A stretch of DNA of 64,000 nucleotides from Shimia sp040370365 (GTDB lineage Bacteria > Pseudomonadota > Alphaproteobacteria > Rhodobacterales > Rhodobacteraceae), in NCBI RefSeq assembly GCF_040370365.1, contig NZ_BAABWQ010000004.1, positions 62,001 to 126,000 on the forward strand, written 5' to 3'. Below the pieces are notes generated by a model. That model ran no database searches. It saw nothing but the letters and a program-made list of their open reading frames with translations, and had not been told where the DNA came from. The position numbers and the translations under genes were made by a program. Below, one piece after another: positions 1 to 8,833 of this stretch (position 1 is its first letter; each line of letters begins with the position of its first letter).

Positions 1-307
1 AGATGGCATTTCCAAAGGTGTGGCCAACTCCATGCTGGTGAAAGTGAACCAGATCGGCTCCCTGACCGAGACGCTGAAGGCTGTCGATATGGCCCACCGC
101 GCACGCTACACCAACGTGATGTCTCACCGCTCTGGTGAAACCGAAGACGCCACCATTGCCGATCTCGCAGTGGCGACCAACTGTGGTCAGATCAAAACCG
201 GCTCCCTGTCGCGCTCTGACCGTCTGGCAAAATACAACCAGCTGATCCGTATTGAGGAAGCGCTGGGGGAAACTGCGGAATACGCAGGCAAATCGATCCT
301 GAAGTGA
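1..307 (+). CDS. eno: Enolase, C-terminal part (5' truncated by window edge)
   Basis: The last ~100 codons of phosphopyruvate hydratase, the glycolytic enzyme that converts 2-phosphoglycerate to phosphoenolpyruvate. The open frame runs in from base 2. The conserved enolase stretch SHRSGETED and the following IADLAVA and GQIKTGSLSRSDR segments are all visible; these shape the active site and the C-terminal barrel strands. The C-terminus ends in a normal SILK-type tail with a TGA stop at 305-307. A strong terminator follows within 30 bases, so this is the end of its transcript. The family is certain; only the upstream part is missing. Confidence 0.97.
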   Translation, partial: DGISKGVANSMLVKVNQIGSLTETLKAVDMAHRARYTNVMSHRSGETEDATIADLAVATNCGQIKTGSLSRSDRLAKYNQLIRIEEALGETAEYAGKSILK

Positions 308-332
308 TCTCTGACTGACATGAACGAAAGAA

Positions 333-362
333 AGTCCCGCCAGCGTGCGGGGCTTTTGTTTT
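333..362 (+). terminator. Rho-independent terminator after eno
   Basis: A GC stem (CCCGC at 336-340 with GCGGG at 347-351, loop CAGCGT) is followed by a T-rich run at 354-362. It lies 28 bases after the enolase stop codon. Confidence 0.8.
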
Positions 363-516
363 GGCTCAACAAGTTCCATGCTTTTAACGAAAAGCAGAAT
401 TGCCAGATTGATTCTCAAATTGGGTCTAAAATAGAGAGGATTTTTCTTGGCGAACCCCACATGGGACATCTATGGTTTCTTGCAAACTCAACACACTGTT
501 AAGTTGAGGGAGGCCC

Positions 517-1284
517 ATGAAAAATCTCGACGTCTGCCTAGTTTTGGATGTTGCTTTTGTAGTTAAACATCCTTCGTTACTTACTGACACGCTTCCAATG
601 CCACCTAACCATGTTTTTCAAGATGCGGTGGATCAACTATTGGATGCTAAGACTATTTTGACGGCAACAGACTGGACCCGTTCTTCAAATAGCAAATCGT
701 TTCGTCCGCCAAACACAGAAGACAGAACCAAACTTCTTCAGTCAATTGCAGCCGCACATACACTGTTCCATAATTCCGAACTAGCTGCTGTATTTGATAA
801 CATCCCTGAATATATTGTCGCCTCGGAGCTATTGGAACACATCCATTTCGGCTGTGTTTCTGGACGATTTAAAACCATAGTGTTTGCAAGTTCGCTCGCC
901 GCGAATGTAATTTTGTCATCGACCGCACTCACCGATACCGCGTCTGGCCTTTCATATTTCGAGCGCGGCAACGTTTCAGTGAGTTGCACAGCAGCTGTTA
1001 GCTCCGGAGAAGAAGTAAAACATCATGTACGAGTCCAACTGCGCTATGAGAACCCAGTGTTTTTCGACAGTGGAGACGAAGCATGCGTTGCCCTACGCCA
1101 AGGCCTTTTAGCGCATGAAAAATACTATTCTATGCCCATTGACGGCCTCTACGGACCTGAAACAATGAAGGCGGAGATTGATGCAGCAGAAAGCCTCGGA
1201 GTTCCGAGTGAAGATCTCATGGCCCTATATAAGCGGTTGTCTGAGCGAGAGATTGCACCTCGCACAAGGCGCAGATTCAAATAA
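517..1284 (+). CDS. Uncharacterised 255-residue protein with peptidoglycan-binding-like C-terminal motif
   Basis: I do not recognise this protein as a whole. It has no signal peptide or membrane segment. Near the C-terminus (about 190-225) the pattern LRQGLLAHEKYY followed by IDGLYGPETMKAE resembles the core of PG_binding_1 modules, whose hallmark is a V/IDGxFGPxT turn after a helix; this is suggestive only. The tail (about 240-255) is very basic. A good ribosome binding site (GAGGGAGG, 5 bases upstream) supports the start. The gene is visibly richer in A/T than its neighbours and stands alone between the eno terminator and a convergent porin gene, which suggests acquisition by transfer. Alternative: a lineage-specific orphan without cell-wall function. 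Confidence 0.7.
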   Translation: MKNLDVCLVLDVAFVVKHPSLLTDTLPMPPNHVFQDAVDQLLDAKTILTATDWTRSSNSKSFRPPNTEDRTKLLQSIAAAHTLFHNSELAAVFDNIPEYIVASELLEHIHFGCVSGRFKTIVFASSLAANVILSSTALTDTASGLSYFERGNVSVSCTAAVSSGEEVKHHVRVQLRYENPVFFDSGDEACVALRQGLLAHEKYYSMPIDGLYGPETMKAEIDAAESLGVPSEDLMALYKRLSEREIAPRTRRRFK

Positions 1285-1294
1285 GATCTTTTGT

Positions 1295-2503
1295 TCAAAA
1301 CACCACCCGCGTCCGCAGCCCCAGAACAGTCACCGTCCCTAAGCCCGGATTGCCCAATGGCGCGTCAATCACCTGCACCGAAGGCGTGATCTGCAAGCCC
1401 GGCGCTATCGAGAACCGATAAAACAGCTCTGCCGTGAACTGCGTCTCCCCTCCAGACGCACCCTCCGCCCAGTTCAATCCAAGCCCCGCCGCATCCGTGT
1501 TGCGCCCATAGTAAGCAATGCCGGTAGACAGCGACCGTTTATAGAGCCCCGTCCCTTTGTCGGCGACACCCGCACGCACAAATGGCAGCCACCTGTTGTC
1601 CACAAACCAAGACGCGGAGACGCTGGCTCCGTAGTCCTCGGCGCGGCCTTGGCGGGCATCCGCATCGACGTGCCAAAGCGTCATGTGCACGTTGTCAAAA
1701 TAAATGCGATCGCGCCCGCTGGTCAGTCCGACCTCAAGGCTTTTGAACAGCTTGCCATGATCAAACACGTCCAAGCCCGGCTCAGAGGGATCGGCATTTG
1801 CATCCGCGACACTGCCAACTGCGTAGACTGTGTCCCCCAACCACACGCCCCCGGCCAACCCAAGTCCCGGATTGGGCGCATTGATTGTGGGGTTGGTGTT
1901 AAACGACAGGTTTTGAAAGGCAGTATACGGGCTGACCGCACCATAAAGATCCAGAAAATCGGTCACGTCGATTTGCCCGGCTTGAAGGCTCCATGCGCCC
2001 TCAGCATCGCGTTGCGTCCAGAACAGATTGGTCAAAAGCGTGCCATTGTCGTTAAACGCCGTCCCCGGCATAAACCCCGCTCCGGCGGAGAAGCCCAAGT
2101 TCTGCGGGGCAACCTTTGAATAGGCGTGTCGGTTCTCCAGCTTGAACGTCAGACCGCCCTGTTCGGTCGCGGCCCACGTGCCGTAAAACCGAAATATGCC
2201 TGCGGCGGCGTCATTCTCGGCCACATTCATATCGCTCCATTGCCCGAGCGACAGATAGTCGAAATTGAATTTCAAACCTCTGTCCGCCACCCCATCTTTC
2301 CAAGCAAACCAGCGCGGCGCAACACCACGCGGAAAATCTGAGCGAAATTGAGGGTCCGTCAGCCCATCGCCGGTCTCCAAATCTGCCGCCACAGATGACG
2401 GGCCCGCCAAACCACCGCTTTGTCCCACCAAAGGCGTGGCCAGGCAGGCAAGCGCAACGACACACAGCGGTCTGAGCACCGGTACCTCTGGCCAAAACCT
2501 CAT
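1295..2503 (-). CDS. OprB-type carbohydrate-selective porin
   Basis: A 402-residue outer-membrane beta-barrel protein. The N-terminus carries a signal peptide (hydrophobic run around PLCVVALACLATPLVG). The body has alternating amphipathic strands rich in aromatic residues and glycine, and it ends in the C-terminal phenylalanine typical of barrels assembled by BAM. The 'FNFDYLSLGQWSD' and 'LTFKLENRHAYS' patterns and the Y-G-x-x-S-P-Y-TAF segment look like the OprB family. The start at 2503 has an AGGA site and lies 14 bases after the stop of the upstream amidohydrolase, so the two genes are probably co-transcribed. A longer reading start at 2605 would overlap that gene and lacks a signal peptide. 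Substrate unknown. Confidence 0.82.
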   Translation of the reverse strand: MRFWPEVPVLRPLCVVALACLATPLVGQSGGLAGPSSVAADLETGDGLTDPQFRSDFPRGVAPRWFAWKDGVADRGLKFNFDYLSLGQWSDMNVAENDAAAGIFRFYGTWAATEQGGLTFKLENRHAYSKVAPQNLGFSAGAGFMPGTAFNDNGTLLTNLFWTQRDAEGAWSLQAGQIDVTDFLDLYGAVSPYTAFQNLSFNTNPTINAPNPGLGLAGGVWLGDTVYAVGSVADANADPSEPGLDVFDHGKLFKSLEVGLTSGRDRIYFDNVHMTLWHVDADARQGRAEDYGASVSASWFVDNRWLPFVRAGVADKGTGLYKRSLSTGIAYYGRNTDAAGLGLNWAEGASGGETQFTAELFYRFSIAPGLQITPSVQVIDAPLGNPGLGTVTVLGLRTRVVF

Positions 2504-2517
2504 CACCGCAGGTGTCC

Positions 2518-3897
2518 TCACAACGTGTTCTTGTAGATCACACCGTCTTTCATGATGATCCGAATGGTCTCCGGGCTGTCGGGGCGCGGGTCTGCGCCAA
2601 ACCACTTGTCGCCCGTACCGACCACCGAAAAATCCTCTAAAGGGTTGCCGTCGATCAGAAGGATGTCCGCATAAGCACCTTCTTCAATGACACCGAGTTT
2701 TCCCGCTGTGTACGGGTTCATAAAGTCCCCTGACAAAGCCACCAATGCGCCGCCCACTGACGTCAGTGTCACCATTGAGGTATACGATCCAAAGAAGTCG
2801 TTATTGAGTTTTTTCTCATAGGCAATTTGGATGTTACAGGCTGCAACAGAGCCCACACAATCGGTCTGAAACGCACGCTTCACCGGGCATTTCTGCATGT
2901 TCGGAACGTAGTCGGCAAAAGTGGCTGAGGCCGATTTGGCCTTCGCAAGACTTGTCGGCACGTTCGCAATCGCCGGAATGCTCAACAAACCGGGATCAAA
3001 CGCCGTAAGGTTGGTTGTGATAAACGCGCCTTTTGCATTCATCACTTCTGCAATTTCGCAATCGAACGAAAACCCATGTTCAATTGACATCACCCCGGCT
3101 TCCAATGCGCTCATAATGGCCTCTTTGCGATAAGAGTGCGCCATAACGTAGCTGCCATATTCATTGGCCACTTGCACCGCCGCCTTGATTTCCTCAGGGG
3201 ATCCCGCCAACAGCTGCCAAGGATCAAACGCAGAGACAACACCACCAGATTGCATGTATTTCAGCTGCGTGGCCCCCATGCGGAAATTGTTGCGCCCGTA
3301 TTTTTGCACATCAGCAACATTGTCCGCTTCCTGCGCCATGTTGAGACGGCCAAAATTGGTTGATGATCCCGGAGGCGCTGTGAAGTTGGCAAAATCCGCA
3401 TGCCCGCCGCGTGTTCCGATAAACGCCGCCGCAGGGTAGTACCGTGGTCCAACAATCTGTCCGGCATCAATCGCACGACGTAACCCGCCGTTGCCCCCAC
3501 CTGCATCGCGCACAGTGGTAAACCCTTGCATCAAGTACATTTCAGCCATCCGCGTACCGTGAATGGCAAAATCTTCCCAAGTTGTGTTGGCTTCCATCGC
3601 GGGTAGGCTTGGCCCCATCAGCATCAAATGCGCATGGGCTTCGATAAATCCGGGGGTGAGAGTGCGGCCCCCGCCATCGATGTGCATCGCGCCGGGCGCA
3701 TCAATGACATCGGTGCTCACGGTCTTGATCAGCTTGCCTTCGACCAGAACGGACGCGTTTTCTATCCGCGCCTCTTTAACACCGTCAAAAACGTGTACGT
3801 TGGTGAAAAGAACCTGCGTCGGATCTTCTTGTGCAAACCCAATATGTGAGCAACAACACGTAAAAACTGCGGCGAGTAGTGTTCGAGAAACATGCAT
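2518..3897 (-). CDS. Exported metal-dependent amidohydrolase (imidazolonepropionase-like)
   Basis: A 459-residue amidohydrolase-superfamily protein, probably periplasmic. An N-terminal signal peptide (MHVSRTLLAAVFTCCCSH...) precedes the composite beta domain. The metal motif is TPGFIEAHAHL (HxH), followed by a candidate lysine ligand in TQLKYMQSGG, histidines in VMAHSYR and SIEHGFSF, and the C-terminal GVIEEGAYADILLIDGNPLED segment that closes the beta sandwich. The usual 'GTD' aspartate is not obvious; QTDCVGS or LSGDF are candidates. I chose the start at 3897 because GGAG lies 8 bases upstream; longer starts at 3918/3921 have no such site. Paired with an outer-membrane porin, it may degrade an imported amide, peptide or lactone. 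Confidence 0.85.
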   Translation of the reverse strand: MHVSRTLLAAVFTCCCSHIGFAQEDPTQVLFTNVHVFDGVKEARIENASVLVEGKLIKTVSTDVIDAPGAMHIDGGGRTLTPGFIEAHAHLMLMGPSLPAMEANTTWEDFAIHGTRMAEMYLMQGFTTVRDAGGGNGGLRRAIDAGQIVGPRYYPAAAFIGTRGGHADFANFTAPPGSSTNFGRLNMAQEADNVADVQKYGRNNFRMGATQLKYMQSGGVVSAFDPWQLLAGSPEEIKAAVQVANEYGSYVMAHSYRKEAIMSALEAGVMSIEHGFSFDCEIAEVMNAKGAFITTNLTAFDPGLLSIPAIANVPTSLAKAKSASATFADYVPNMQKCPVKRAFQTDCVGSVAACNIQIAYEKKLNNDFFGSYTSMVTLTSVGGALVALSGDFMNPYTAGKLGVIEEGAYADILLIDGNPLEDFSVVGTGDKWFGADPRPDSPETIRIIMKDGVIYKNTL

Positions 3898-4075
3898 TTC
3901 CAACGCTCCAAACTTCATCAATACGCCAACACTAGGTCAGACCCCCGCAAATCTGAGAGTCATTTTTTCCACGGCATTTGGTCTTTGGCGTAGAACAAGC
4001 TGTGCAAAATCAAAAAATTCCTTGGCGTTTTCGAGCTGAATTGCATCTATGGTGACATGCCTTAAGGACATATCC

Positions 4076-4501
4076 ATGACCGCCGACGAAATCATCGCTC
4101 ATCTTAACCTTTCACCACATCCGGAGGGCGGCCACTACCGCCAGACCTGGGTTGCCGACGCCGCTGACGGCACAAGGCCTGCAGGAACCGCGATCTATTT
4201 CCTGCTCAAAGCGGGTGAGAGGTCCCATTGGCACAAAGTGGATGCCTGCGAGATTTGGCATCACTATGCTGGTGCCCCGCTCATCCTTTCAATGGCACAA
4301 ACCGAAACTGGCCCCGCAACCGAACATGTGCTTGGCCCAGACCTGGCAGCAGGCCAGTTCCCGCAATTGGTTGTGAAGTCACACCATTGGCAAGCGGCCC
4401 GCAGCACCGGCGCATGGACACTGGTGGGGTGTACCGTGTCACCCGGCTTTCAGTTTGAAGGTTTTGAGCTGGCCGCGCCGGGTTTTGACATCCCGCGATG
4501 A
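4076..4501 (+). CDS. Cupin-fold protein of the DUF985 (Cupin_5) family
   Basis: A 141-residue cytoplasmic cupin. The family hallmarks are visible: an N-terminal LxLxPHPEGGxYRQTW box, then TAIYFLLKAGERSHWHKV carrying the first cupin histidines, EIWHHYAGAPL, and a C-terminal VGCTVSPGFQFEGFELA motif. Members bind a small ligand or metal; the reaction is not known. The start at 4076 follows AAGGA by 8 bases; an upstream in-frame start at 4049 is less likely. The stop codon overlaps the start of the desaturase gene (ATGA), so both are translated from one message. Confidence 0.9.
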   Translation: MTADEIIAHLNLSPHPEGGHYRQTWVADAADGTRPAGTAIYFLLKAGERSHWHKVDACEIWHHYAGAPLILSMAQTETGPATEHVLGPDLAAGQFPQLVVKSHHWQAARSTGAWTLVGCTVSPGFQFEGFELAAPGFDIPR

Positions 4502-5403
4502 CCCCGCCGCCTTCACACAAAGACATACTCGCACAGATACCAGCCTCCCGTCGCACCGCGCTGCAAACCCGGTCCAATGCCAAGGGACTGCGCCATTTGG
4601 CGATCTATTTGTCGGCGTTGTTGTGTTTGGCACTGTGGGTCGGAGTACAAGCCCCACTGTGGCCGCTTGCCCTCCTGCCACTGGGCGTTCTCTGGGTTTT
4701 CCTCTTCACGCTCAGCCATGAATGCACCCACGACACTCCATTTGCGACGCGCTGGATCAACCGCGCGGTTGGTCATGCCTGCGCTGCGCCATTGATCTTG
4801 CCGTTCACATGGTTTCGCGCCTTTCACATGGCGCATCACAAGTTCACCAATGACCCAAACCATGATCCAGAGCTCGCACATGGCCCGCGTCCAGAAACCT
4901 GGCCAAGCTATCTGTTGCATCTGTCCGGTTGGCGTTATTGGCAAAGCGCCGCGACGACCGTTGTGCACAATGCCAAGACACCGCGCGCGGCGCCGTATCT
5001 ACCGACGCGCAAGCACGCTGCAATGCGCCGGGAAGCGCGTGTTTTGTTGGCGACCTATGCGCTGATTGCTCTCAGCCTGTTGGTCTCACCCTTGGCGTTC
5101 TGGATCTGGATACTGCCCAGCATACTTGGGCAACCGTTCCTGCGCGCCTATTTGCTGGCAGAACACGGTCGCTGCCCACTGGTCGCCAATATGCTGGAAA
5201 ACTCCCGCACAACCTTCACCAACAGACTGGTGCGGTTTGTGGCGTGGAACATGCCTTATCACGCAGAACACCACGCTTTCCCCAATGTGCCGTTTCACCA
5301 ACTGCCGGCTCTGCATGAAGATGTGAAAACACATCTGCAGAGCACCTCAAACGGCTACACCACGTTCCACAAAGACTACCAAAGCCACCTGAAGACGCCC
5401 TAG
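4498..5403 (+). CDS. Membrane fatty acid desaturase-family oxygenase
   Basis: A 301-residue integral membrane di-iron enzyme. Three histidine boxes are intact: HECTH at 74-78, HMAHH at 110-114 and HAEHH at 255-259, with hydrophobic segments around residues 33-70, 93-103 and 183-210. The spacing fits the membrane FA_desaturase family, which also includes carotenoid hydroxylases and ketolases, so the substrate (acyl chain or other lipid) cannot be fixed from sequence. It is translationally coupled to the preceding cupin. Its TAG stop shares bases with the TAG stop of the convergent anmK gene (CTAG at 5400-5403). Confidence 0.88.
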   Translation: MTPPPSHKDILAQIPASRRTALQTRSNAKGLRHLAIYLSALLCLALWVGVQAPLWPLALLPLGVLWVFLFTLSHECTHDTPFATRWINRAVGHACAAPLILPFTWFRAFHMAHHKFTNDPNHDPELAHGPRPETWPSYLLHLSGWRYWQSAATTVVHNAKTPRAAPYLPTRKHAAMRREARVLLATYALIALSLLVSPLAFWIWILPSILGQPFLRAYLLAEHGRCPLVANMLENSRTTFTNRLVRFVAWNMPYHAEHHAFPNVPFHQLPALHEDVKTHLQSTSNGYTTFHKDYQSHLKTP

Positions 5404-6509
5404 CGGCCCGGCTCACTCACTGTTCCGCCTCCCACCAGCGCCATCACGCCCGTGGTAGAGGGACAACTGGTGGGCAGGCCCCGCGCCACGCGCACAGCCA
5501 GATAAGCAAAGGCCTGCGCCTCAAGCATATCCCCGTCCAGACCAACCTCCTCAACCGGCACCACAGGACAGTCCAACGACACCTGCAACATCTCCATCAA
5601 AACAGGGTTGTGCCGCCCGCCACCGGTGACCAGAACGCGGCTGGGAGGTGTTGGGCAATGCACCATGCCTTGGGCCACGCTGGCGGCGCACATCGCGGTC
5701 ATCGTGGCAGCGGCATCTTCATCTGAGAGCTCACTCACCAACTCCATCATTTCCGGAAAATCGTTCCGGTCAAGAGACTTAGGCGGCATTCTTGAGAAAT
5801 ACGCCTCTTGCAAAAACAGCTCCAACGCCCCCGTGGCCACGGTGCCCTTTGCCGCAATTTCTCCCCCCTTATCAAAGGCCAGCCCACGTCTCGCCCGCAG
5901 CAGATCATTGAGCGGTGCATTCGCTGGGCCTGTATCAAATGCCAAAAGTGCGCCGTCCTCTTCAGCGGCTGATTTACGCGGATCAACCCATGTCAAATTC
6001 CCGACACCACCAAGGTTCAAAAACGCCACAGGTTCCTCTGCGCCAAACCATTTTGCACAGGCGAAATGAAAAAACGGCGCCAACGGCGCGCCCTCGCCGC
6101 CCAGTTGCACATCCGCCGTGCGAAAGTCCCAAACCACCGGAACCCCCAACGCTTCTGCCAAAGCCTGACCGTCACCAACCTGACATGTCCCGCGCCCACG
6201 CGGCTCATGTGCCAAAGTCTGGCCATGGAAACCAACCAGTTCAACATCTTCAAACTGCTTCAAAATCGTCGCGTGCGCGGCCTCAATCACCGCTGCGGCA
6301 GCCTCGGCTTCTGGACCAGACCAATGTCCAAGCGCCGTGGCCAAAACGGCCTGCTCTTCGGCAGAATACGCGAGATACTCCGCGCGGCCAAAACGCTCGA
6401 TTGAAACACCATCTGTCAGCACCACTGCGGCATCTACGCCGTCCAACGACGTGCCTGACATCGCCCCAAGTGCGCACATGGGCGCTGACGCCTTCTGGCC
6501 CTTAATCAT
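5400..6509 (-). CDS. anmK: Anhydro-N-acetylmuramic acid kinase
   Basis: A 369-residue sugar kinase of cell-wall recycling. It converts 1,6-anhydro-MurNAc plus ATP to MurNAc-6-phosphate. The N-terminal ATP-binding signature AMSGTSLDGVDAAVV, the GFHGQT segment, NLGGVGNLT, FDTGPANAPLNDL and the C-terminal VTGGGRHNPVLM and GDMLEAQAFAYLAVR motifs are all present at family positions. I chose the start at 6509 because GGAAGGAAAA lies just upstream; an upstream start at 6557 would extend into the tyrS promoter. It is divergent from tyrS with a 63-base gap, an arrangement common in this bacterial group. nagZ at 34667-35650 acts earlier in the same recycling pathway. Confidence 0.95.
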   Translation of the reverse strand: MIKGQKASAPMCALGAMSGTSLDGVDAAVVLTDGVSIERFGRAEYLAYSAEEQAVLATALGHWSGPEAEAAAAVIEAAHATILKQFEDVELVGFHGQTLAHEPRGRGTCQVGDGQALAEALGVPVVWDFRTADVQLGGEGAPLAPFFHFACAKWFGAEEPVAFLNLGGVGNLTWVDPRKSAAEEDGALLAFDTGPANAPLNDLLRARRGLAFDKGGEIAAKGTVATGALELFLQEAYFSRMPPKSLDRNDFPEMMELVSELSDEDAAATMTAMCAASVAQGMVHCPTPPSRVLVTGGGRHNPVLMEMLQVSLDCPVVPVEEVGLDGDMLEAQAFAYLAVRVARGLPTSCPSTTGVMALVGGGTVSEPGR

Positions 6510-6572
6510 GGCCTTTTCCTTCCGCTCTTCCCCGCCTATACACGGGCTTACAGACAATACGGGATCGACACC

Positions 6573-7826
6573 ATGACCTACCAGCCCAAATCGGAATTCC
6601 TCACCGTGATGCTAGAGCGCGGCTTTGTGGCCGATTGCACGGACTATGAAGGCTTTGACAAAGCGCTCTGTGACGGCGTGGTGCCCGGCTATATTGGGTT
6701 TGATGCAACAGCCAAGTCGCTGCATGTCGGCTCCCTGATCCAGATTATGATGCTGCGCTGGTTGCAGAAAACCGGCCACAAACCGATCACCCTGATGGGC
6801 GGCGGCACCACCAAAGTGGGCGACCCCTCGTTTCGCGCTGATGAGCGCCCTCTGCTGACCGAAGCGCAAATCGATGACAACATCGCAGGCATCAAAAAGG
6901 TGTTTGCCAAGTACCTCGACTACGGCGACGACGCCACAGATGCACAAATGCTCAACAACGCCGAGTGGCTTGATGGGCTGAACTACCTCGAATTTCTGCG
7001 TGACATCGGCCGTCATTTCTCCGTCAACCGCATGCTCAGCTTTGAAAGCGTGAAATCACGGCTCGACCGCGAACAGTCGCTGTCATTTCTTGAATTCAAC
7101 TACATGATCCTTCAGGCGTACGATTTCCTTGAGCTCAACCGCCGTTACGGCTGTCTGGTGCAATTTGGCGGCTCTGATCAATGGGGCAACATCGTCAACG
7201 GCATCGATTTGACTCGCCGGGTGGATGACGGTGGCCTCTTTGGTCTGACATCCCCATTGCTGACCACCAGCGACGGCAAGAAAATGGGCAAATCTGCGGA
7301 TGGCGCGGTCTGGCTAAATGCCGACATGCGCAGCCCCTATGAGTTCTGGCAGTTCTGGCGCAACACCACGGACGCCGATGTCGGCCGTTTCCTGAAACTC
7401 TACACCGAAATGCCCGTGGATGAATGTGATCGCCTCGGCGCGCTCGCAGGCTCTGAGATCAACGAAGCCAAGATCATTCTGGCCAATGCGGTCACCACCC
7501 TGTGTCACGGCGAAGATGCCGCCGCCGCCGCCGAAGCCACCGCACGTGAAGTGTTTGAAAAAGGTGGCATTGGCGATGATCTTCCAACGGTCACCTTGAC
7601 CGCCGAAGACCTCGGCGATGGCATCTCCATCGTGCAATTGATCGTGAAATCCGGCCTTGCCAAATCTGGCAAAGACGCAAAACGCCTGATCAAAGAAAAC
7701 GGCGCCAAACTTGATGACGCCCCACTGACCAACGCAGGTCTGATGATCGATGCGGCCGCGCTGGCCAGTCCGATCAAATTGTCTGCAGGCAAAAAGCGCC
7801 ACGCGCTGGTGCAACTGGACGGCTAA
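6573..7826 (+). CDS. tyrS: Tyrosyl-tRNA synthetase
   Basis: A 417-residue class I aminoacyl-tRNA synthetase that charges tRNA-Tyr. The HIGH-type motif reads HVGS (51-54) after GYIGFDATAKSL. The tyrosine pocket is QFGGSDQWGNI (197-207), and the KMSKS loop is KMGKS (237-241). A C-terminal S4 RNA-binding domain begins around residue 350 (LIVKSGLAKSGKDAKRLIKE). The length is normal. It has its own short promoter region shared divergently with anmK and ends in a strong terminator. Confidence 0.97.
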   Translation: MTYQPKSEFLTVMLERGFVADCTDYEGFDKALCDGVVPGYIGFDATAKSLHVGSLIQIMMLRWLQKTGHKPITLMGGGTTKVGDPSFRADERPLLTEAQIDDNIAGIKKVFAKYLDYGDDATDAQMLNNAEWLDGLNYLEFLRDIGRHFSVNRMLSFESVKSRLDREQSLSFLEFNYMILQAYDFLELNRRYGCLVQFGGSDQWGNIVNGIDLTRRVDDGGLFGLTSPLLTTSDGKKMGKSADGAVWLNADMRSPYEFWQFWRNTTDADVGRFLKLYTEMPVDECDRLGALAGSEINEAKIILANAVTTLCHGEDAAAAAEATAREVFEKGGIGDDLPTVTLTAEDLGDGISIVQLIVKSGLAKSGKDAKRLIKENGAKLDDAPLTNAGLMIDAAALASPIKLSAGKKRHALVQLDG

Positions 7827-7851
7827 ATCGGTCGCGCTGAACAAACGCACA

Positions 7852-7884
7852 ACGGGCTCGCCAAACCGGCGAGCCCGTCTTTGT
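7852..7884 (+). terminator. Rho-independent terminator after tyrS
   Basis: A perfect 11-bp stem (ACGGGCTCGCC at 7852-7862 with its complement at 7868-7878) and a 5-base loop, followed by TCTTTGTTT. It lies 26 bases after the tyrS stop codon. Confidence 0.93.
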
Positions 7885-7997
7885 TTAGGCCTCAGGTTTT
7901 CCAAGCGACCCTTCCGGCTCAAAATCACCCAGTTTTGGCGATGTGGCGAACACCGAACCCAAACCGCACAACGTCTACCAAGAGGCTTTTGGGCGGC

Positions 7998-8450
7998 TTA
8001 CCCAAAGTTCGGCAAAAGAAACCAGATCGCAGCGCCAGCGAGACCAAAATTGCACAACAATCCGGCCACAAAGACCATTGTTCTCGGGCCACCAGCAGGC
8101 TTTCCAACACCCAGATAATACACAATCCAAAAGGCTATCCGGCTCACAAAATATCCGCCTGCCAGCCAATTCACCACTGCTGGTGAAACACCGGCAAAAA
8201 TTGCCATCAGCAAGGCCCAACCAAATGCTGGAAACGTCTCCGCAGAGTTTGCATAGGTGCGCAACGCACGAAAACTCAACTTCGAATGATCAAACCGCAC
8301 AGGGACTCCCGGCACCTGTTCGTCGTTGACAAAAGCCAAAGGCGCAGTTGCGAAATTCTGGATCAACGTGATCAAAGACACCCCCGCCAGCACCAGAAAT
8401 GAGAGACGATAGGCGCTCAAAAAAGGCACCGCTTCAAAAAGTGACTCCAT
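7998..8450 (-). CDS. MAPEG-family membrane protein
   Basis: A 150-residue integral membrane protein with about four hydrophobic helices. The segment RALRTYANSAETFPAFGWALLMA matches the MAPEG pattern, with its conserved R, N, E and P residues in helix 2, and the later FVSRIAFWIVYYLG helix also fits. MAPEG proteins include glutathione-dependent enzymes, but many bacterial members are uncharacterised. The start at 8450 has an AGGATCTGG site and lies 13 bases after the stop of the YCII-domain gene, so the two form a small operon divergent from the TetR gene. Confidence 0.85.
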   Translation of the reverse strand: MESLFEAVPFLSAYRLSFLVLAGVSLITLIQNFATAPLAFVNDEQVPGVPVRFDHSKLSFRALRTYANSAETFPAFGWALLMAIFAGVSPAVVNWLAGGYFVSRIAFWIVYYLGVGKPAGGPRTMVFVAGLLCNFGLAGAAIWFLLPNFG

Positions 8451-8463
8451 TCCAGATCCTTTC

Positions 8464-8781
8464 CTACATTTCCAAATCCATCGCCTCGGCGATCTCGATT
8501 GTGCCGGTGCCACTCAAATGCGGGCAACCTTTGGCCAACTCTATGGCCTCCTCAAACGTATCGGCTTGGAGAACCGTCATGCCCGCGGCCGGATTGGCCC
8601 CGCCATGATCCTCCACACCCTGCGGTGTGATGGTTTTGGAAAGCCCTACAGGCAGACCGGGGTCGACCACAGCCGCGCCCAGACCTGCGCTCCAGGCCTT
8701 CCATGCGGCCATATGCTTGGCCCCATCTTCTGGGCTCTGAAGGTCTGGTTTTCCGTGATAAATAAGCAAAAATTTTGGCAT
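8464..8781 (-). CDS. YCII-domain protein
   Basis: A 105-residue protein of the YCII-related / dimeric alpha-beta barrel type. It begins MPKFLLIYHG, has a central DPGLPVGLSKTITPQG segment, and carries the C-terminal signature GMTVLQADTFEEAIELAKGCPHL that is typical of the family's second strand-helix unit. Small proteins of this type often accompany extracytoplasmic sigma factors or regulators; the reaction is unknown. It is the first gene of a two-gene unit with the MAPEG protein and is transcribed divergently from the TetR regulator, which may control it. Confidence 0.88.
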   Translation of the reverse strand: MPKFLLIYHGKPDLQSPEDGAKHMAAWKAWSAGLGAAVVDPGLPVGLSKTITPQGVEDHGGANPAAGMTVLQADTFEEAIELAKGCPHLSGTGTIEIAEAMDLEM

Positions 8782-8833
8782 GATCGGGCTCCTTTTGATG
8801 TGATCAATGCCCTATCGGTAACAGCAGTCTATT

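Noticed and set aside
320..502. 60-residue frame after enolase
   Set aside because: It starts inside the terminator region and lacks a ribosome binding site.
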